DNA from: DAOQTX01 sp035340715
GTDB lineage: Bacteria > Bacteroidota > Bacteroidia > AKYH767-A > OLB10
Length of the DNA: 45,959 bases
Assembly (NCBI GenBank): GCA_035340715.1
Contig: DAOQTX010000017.1
Coordinates: 1 to 45,959, forward strand
Reading direction: 5' to 3'
This document shows, one piece after another, positions 42,418 to 45,959 of the stretch. Every line of letters starts with the position of its first letter. Position 1 is the first letter of the stretch. The position numbers and the translations under genes were made by a program. The notes under the pieces were generated by a model. The model worked only from the letters and a program-made list of their open reading frames with translations. It was not told the DNA's origin and ran no database searches.

Positions 42418-43668
42418 TTATTCTTTTATTGAACGTCCCTTTCTCCATTCCTCTACCGCATAGTACCAAGGCGATTCAAATATTTTTTGACGTTCCAACT
42501 CAAAATCATTTTCACTAAATGGGTTTTGCATTTTTCTAAATGAGAAAAGAAGCTTTCGATCAAAACCATAACTATAAGTCCAATCCTCAAATTCTTCTGA
42601 ACGATAAACTGTTTCCGGCTCTCCAAAGACAATATACACCATTCCACGATCGGTTTTCCATCCTTCAAAATAGGAAGTAAACAACACGTTGGCGTCTTGT
42701 ACCCGGCTATAATAGGTTGAAATCAATTTTCGTCCACGATCAAAAGATCCTGCCTTTTGGATCCAAAAATTATCGATAGACGATTTCACATCCTCAGAGG
42801 ATATGATTTCATCATACTCTTTTTGTGAAGTGATGTAGCGAATTGGCCCAATCAATTGGACAGCACGCGTATGCAATGGAAAATCTTCATTGAATACAAA
42901 TATTGACAAACCACTCATGGAAAGCGTGTCCCATTGATAATGATAGATGCCTTGCCGATCCAACATTAAGGTAGTCTGATCTTCAAATCCCAATCGTTTC
43001 CACTCGTCCGATTTATAACTAAAGGAGTAAGTTGCTTTTTCTGAAAATGGTGGAGGCGCTAAGGGAAAGGATTTAAAATAGGATCTTTGAAACAATATCC
43101 GCTGCTCGCGTGAACGATGAGCAATTGAAACCAGTTTTCCACTTCGACTGACATAATCATAAAGCGGAATTCCACTCTCAACATCTTTTACTAAAAAGTT
43201 TATAGCTGATTGATCGCTGCTGTTTTCAATACTAAAAAAACGAATTTGCTTTTGCTTTTTAACCAAATCAAACAACTCTAACTTGATCACAAAATTTTTG
43301 TGATTGGGGAGTTTCATTTTCATTTCCAACTGCATTACATACTGTGCTGGATCTTGATTCACTTCTGAATGAAAAATACTGGCCGTATCGGTAGTTTGAC
43401 TTTTTTCGTACGACTCAAAGACATTGGCGCGAATCTGAATTTTTGATTCAAACAAATGATCTTCATTGCGTTCAAAAAGTAAAGACGATGCATCGATGGC
43501 TAAATATAATTTCAAACTGTCTTTGTGATAGCGGTATGGATACAATCGAATGTTGTCGGCTGATTCTTTTTCATACAATTCAGACAAATCGGTATTGCTG
43601 ATCTTTCGATTTCCGTTGCAAGAGGCTAAAGCAATGATTAAAATTAAAAAGGCAAAAGGCTTCATCAT
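42418..43668 (-). CDS. GWxTD domain lipoprotein
   Basis: The lipobox LASC (Cys17) predicts a lipoprotein. The C-terminal domain contains the signature GWKTDRGMVYIVFGEP (336-351), diagnostic for the GWxTD family, followed by FEDWTYSYGFDRKLLFSF. The rest (about 30-290) is beta-rich. GWxTD proteins are found in Bacteroidota and related phyla, and their biochemical role is unknown. The gene overlaps rmuC by 4 bases (ATGA) and precedes rlmB by 1 base. An alternative start is the second methionine. The position in an operon with DNA and RNA enzymes does not explain its function. Confidence 0.9.
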   Translation of the reverse strand: MMKPFAFLILIIALASCNGNRKISNTDLSELYEKESADNIRLYPYRYHKDSLKLYLAIDASSLLFERNEDHLFESKIQIRANVFESYEKSQTTDTASIFHSEVNQDPAQYVMQLEMKMKLPNHKNFVIKLELFDLVKKQKQIRFFSIENSSDQSAINFLVKDVESGIPLYDYVSRSGKLVSIAHRSREQRILFQRSYFKSFPLAPPPFSEKATYSFSYKSDEWKRLGFEDQTTLMLDRQGIYHYQWDTLSMSGLSIFVFNEDFPLHTRAVQLIGPIRYITSQKEYDEIISSEDVKSSIDNFWIQKAGSFDRGRKLISTYYSRVQDANVLFTSYFEGWKTDRGMVYIVFGEPETVYRSEEFEDWTYSYGFDRKLLFSFRKMQNPFSENDFELERQKIFESPWYYAVEEWRKGRSIKE

Positions 43669-44999
43669 GCTTCTTCCAGAGAGCTAAATTCATCTCTAAT
43701 CCATTCCTCTCCAATTTGCTTTGATGCATTGGCTCCCAGTGCTTTTATCTTTTGAGCCGTAATAACTGCATTGCCATGTCCTTCAGAAAGTTTTTTCATA
43801 GCCAGGCCATACGCTTTATCAGCCTCCTGTATATGCTTCTGAATTTTATTCATATCATCTGTAAAGTTTACCAACTTGTCGTACATCTGTCCGGCCAAAC
43901 GCGATATCTCTGCTGCATTCTTATTTTGCTTCTCCTGTCGCCAAATACTGGCAACGGTTCTCAAAGTAGCCAACAAGGTACTGGGGCTTACAATTACGAT
44001 GTTTCGTTCAAAAGCATCGTTAAAAAGTTGAGAGTCGTTTTGCACACCCAAAGCAAAGGCAGATTCAATCGGAACAAATAGAAGAACAAAATCAAGACTC
44101 TTTAATTGATATATCTGCTGATAATTTTTTTCGCTCAATGATTTAATGTGCGCACGAATACTATTCATGTGCTCCTTGGCTGCTCGTAACTTCTCATTTT
44201 CATCAACAGAATTAACAAACCTTTCGTAAGCGACTAAGGACATTTTTGAATCGATTACAAGATTTTTTTCATCCGGTAGGGCAATTACCACATCCGGTTG
44301 CAATCGCTTTCCATCACTTCCGGTATAACTCTCTTGCACTAAATATTCACGATCGCGCACTAATCCTGATTTCTCCAAAACACTTTCTAAAATAAATTCA
44401 CCCCAACTTCCCTGAGTCTTATTATCTCCTTTCAATGCTTTTGTCAAATTTTGAGCTTCCACACTCATCTTCTGATTCAAATCGTGCAGCATACTGATTT
44501 GTTGCTTGAGCGAAGCTTTCTCACGATTCTCACTATCGTAATGGTGTTGTACTTTCTCTTCAAACTCTTTGATGCGATCTTTAAAAGGACTCAATATCTG
44601 ACTTAAGTTCTCTTTATTTTGTAAAGTGAACTTGCTGCTGTTTTCTTCTAATATCTTATTCGCAAGATTTTTAAACTGTAAAGTCATCTGCTCTTGCATA
44701 GCACTCAATTCTTTTTTTTGTTCTTCCAGCATCTTGGTCAACAAATCACTTTGAGTTAGCGATGCATGTAGCTCTCCGGTTGTTTTTATTATGCGTTCTC
44801 TTTCGAACTTCAACTCATTGGTCAATGCATTTTTTTGTTCTTCAATCAGCACGAGTTGTTGTTGCATACTCTGTTGCTCCAGTTTCATCTGCATCTGTTC
44901 TTCGGGAGCAAGGTATTGATCATAGCTTTTAGTTTTAACATAGAGAAATACCGCTACAATGAAGAGCAAAACAATGATCGTTATGTACATCCATTCCAT
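43665..44999 (-). CDS. rmuC: DNA recombination protein RmuC homologue
   Basis: RmuC limits recombination at inverted repeats, and its C-terminal domain is of the PD-(D/E)xK nuclease-like class. An N-terminal hydrophobic anchor (about 4-22) precedes a long coiled coil (about 30-190, rich in Glu, Gln and Lys). The conserved RmuC domain then shows SWGEFILESVLEKSGLVRD, QPDVVIALPDEKNLVIDSKM and SLDFVLLFVPIESAFALG. The 444 residues match typical length. The ATG at 44999 gives the expected membrane anchor. It is the first gene of the rmuC, GWxTD, rlmB, GT39 series, with the partial Omp85 gene upstream on the same strand. Confidence 0.93.
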   Translation of the reverse strand: MEWMYITIIVLLFIVAVFLYVKTKSYDQYLAPEEQMQMKLEQQSMQQQLVLIEEQKNALTNELKFERERIIKTTGELHASLTQSDLLTKMLEEQKKELSAMQEQMTLQFKNLANKILEENSSKFTLQNKENLSQILSPFKDRIKEFEEKVQHHYDSENREKASLKQQISMLHDLNQKMSVEAQNLTKALKGDNKTQGSWGEFILESVLEKSGLVRDREYLVQESYTGSDGKRLQPDVVIALPDEKNLVIDSKMSLVAYERFVNSVDENEKLRAAKEHMNSIRAHIKSLSEKNYQQIYQLKSLDFVLLFVPIESAFALGVQNDSQLFNDAFERNIVIVSPSTLLATLRTVASIWRQEKQNKNAAEISRLAGQMYDKLVNFTDDMNKIQKHIQEADKAYGLAMKKLSEGHGNAVITAQKIKALGANASKQIGEEWIRDEFSSLEEA

Positions 45000-45041
45000 A
45001 GAAAGTTAAAGTTACAATTATTGCAGAGATGAAAAAAAGAC

Positions 45042-45959
45042 TTAGAAATAATTTACTAACCCAAAGTGGATTTTTCCATTCCGTAAATCGATCCCATTGT
45101 TGAATTGACTGCCTAAAGCATAATTGAAAGAAAATATACCCAGTTTGGTTTCAAAATTTATTCCCGCTCCAAACCCATAGGGAGTGTCATTTATATAGGT
45201 GCTACTCTTTCGCTCATACCAAGCCATATTGGTAAAAAGAGCCAGATAGGAGTTTTCGTCTATAATAAAGCGATACTCCAATAATGGCATTATATACACA
45301 CTTGCCAACAAAGCTTCTTCATCAAAGCCTCTCAAAGTCTGCAAGCCACCAAAACGTATCAACTCGTTTTCAAATAAACGATCGCCTTCAATCCATTCCG
45401 ATTGAACAGCCAATTTCAATGCCGACCGCAAAGCTATCGGTAAATAAAATGCAATCTGAGCCGAACCGGCAAACTGAACCTGTTTTAAATCCAAACTATC
45501 ATAAAGTTCTTCAGCCAATCCCGAATTTCTTATTAAAGTACGATTACCTGCTCCGGCATCTATTGAATAATGATATCCTTTGCGTGGATTTAAACGGTAA
45601 TCCAATTTTTCATTTTCATAACTCAATATATATCGACTCAATTTAAAGTCAGCATTGGCTGGCAACACCGTTGCATTGGCATATTGCTTCACCGTTATGA
45701 GCGATGAGGTTTTATACAAATACGTTCCACGAATGCTTTGTCGTGCACTCATCAGGTAATCAACTGCTACCGAGCGAGCCACCTCCAAATAGGTACTGTC
45801 TTTTTTATACAGATTCAATCGAAGATCGCTGCCAAAATAGCTGATTAAAAAAGGATAGTTGAATCGCAACTTCAGATCTTGAGTTTTAGGGAAAGGTTGA
45901 CGCCAATTCACATCAATCAACTCACCTTGCCCAAATGAGTTTTGCAATTTCAATTTCAC
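45042..45959 (-). CDS. Omp85/surface-antigen (D15) type outer-membrane protein, C-terminal barrel (5' end outside window)
   Basis: The frame is open to the right edge, so the N-terminal part of the gene is missing and any start codon at the edge is not real evidence of a start. The visible 305 residues are beta-strand repeats with alternating hydrophobic residues. LIRFGGLQTLRGFDEEALLA contains the LRGF version of the (V/L)RG(F/Y) motif found in the Omp85 barrel loop L6. The chain ends in an aromatic residue (LVNYF), typical of outer-membrane barrels recognised by BamA. POTRA domains, if any, would lie beyond the edge. It could be BamA-like, TamA-like or a fused surface antigen. Confidence 0.8.
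   Translation of the reverse strand: MKLKLQNSFGQGELIDVNWRQPFPKTQDLKLRFNYPFLISYFGSDLRLNLYKKDSTYLEVARSVAVDYLMSARQSIRGTYLYKTSSLITVKQYANATVLPANADFKLSRYILSYENEKLDYRLNPRKGYHYSIDAGAGNRTLIRNSGLAEELYDSLDLKQVQFAGSAQIAFYLPIALRSALKLAVQSEWIEGDRLFENELIRFGGLQTLRGFDEEALLASVYIMPLLEYRFIIDENSYLALFTNMAWYERKSSTYINDTPYGFGAGINFETKLGIFSFNYALGSQFNNGIDLRNGKIHFGLVNYF

Noticed and set aside
1..45959. CRISPR arrays, insertion sequences, prophage, rRNA or tRNA genes
   Set aside because: The intergenic gaps are short and contain no regular repeat-spacer array, transposase, integrase or structural-RNA-like sequence that I can recognise.

Overview
The window looks like a chromosomal segment from a member of the Bacteroidota. 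Supporting signs are an AT-rich sequence, a Bacteroidota-style LptD-like protein, a GWxTD lipoprotein, a PorE-like TPR/beta-propeller protein, a long-form Lgt, several lipoproteins with short lipoboxes, almost no Shine-Dalgarno sequences, and several upstream boxes matching the Bacteroidota -7 element TAnnTTTG. Genes are packed tightly, with many 1-4 bp overlaps inside operons and 3' ends that touch or overlap between convergent genes. I see no rRNA, tRNA, CRISPR array, insertion sequence or phage gene, and no gene-free stretch longer than about 220 bases.

Region 1 (1-726): the 3' end of a DUF389-type membrane protein runs in from the left edge. A 217-base intergenic stretch follows, containing nested inverted repeats.

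Region 2 (727-8903, minus strand): a PorE-like envelope protein that ends in a SPOR domain, the acyltransferase PlsY, a 1472-residue exported protein of unknown function, and the ribosomal protein L11 methyltransferase PrmA.

Region 3 (8963-15424, minus strand): a compact, essentially complete molybdenum cofactor operon. In transcription order it is moaA, moeA, a short ModE-like regulator, a TauE/SafE-family transporter, mobA, moaD, a MoeB-rhodanese, moaE, and a MoaC-MoaB fusion. A good Bacteroidota promoter candidate lies just upstream of moaA. No molybdoenzyme and no ModABC importer is in the window. A solitary peptide-type ABC solute-binding lipoprotein lies upstream on the same strand.

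Region 4 (17201-28436, mostly plus strand): the tRNA methylthiotransferase MtaB, Lgt and an inositol-monophosphatase-family enzyme; a convergent LysM/RlpA-like protein; NfeD-type membrane protease and a glycerophosphodiesterase; then a pair of overlapping lipoprotein genes, a vanadium-haloperoxidase/PAP2-type enzyme and a giant FG-GAP/ASPIC (CRTAC1-like) protein.

Region 5 (28439-37389): a UGM/protoporphyrinogen-oxidase-like flavoprotein and LptD on the minus strand, divergent from an N-acetylmuramoyl-L-alanine amidase with SPOR domain, an MCE (MlaD-like) protein, a two-gene membrane Fe-S oxidoreductase (HdrD/GlpC-like) and a small conserved Bacteroidota protein.

Region 6 (37391-45959): TerC, an unrecognised 527-residue protein with a GNAT-like motif, and a minus-strand set of RmuC, GWxTD lipoprotein, RlmB-type rRNA methyltransferase and a GT39-like glycosyltransferase. 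At the right edge is the C-terminal barrel of an Omp85/surface-antigen protein.

The most interesting material, in my view, is the atypical Moco operon (embedded TSUP transporter, MoeB lacking its zinc cysteines, MoaE lacking one lysine), the PorE-like protein with a SPOR anchor, the secreted 1472-residue protein with a winged-helix-like segment, and the overlapping haloperoxidase/CRTAC1 pair. None of these is proven to be a new system from sequence alone.
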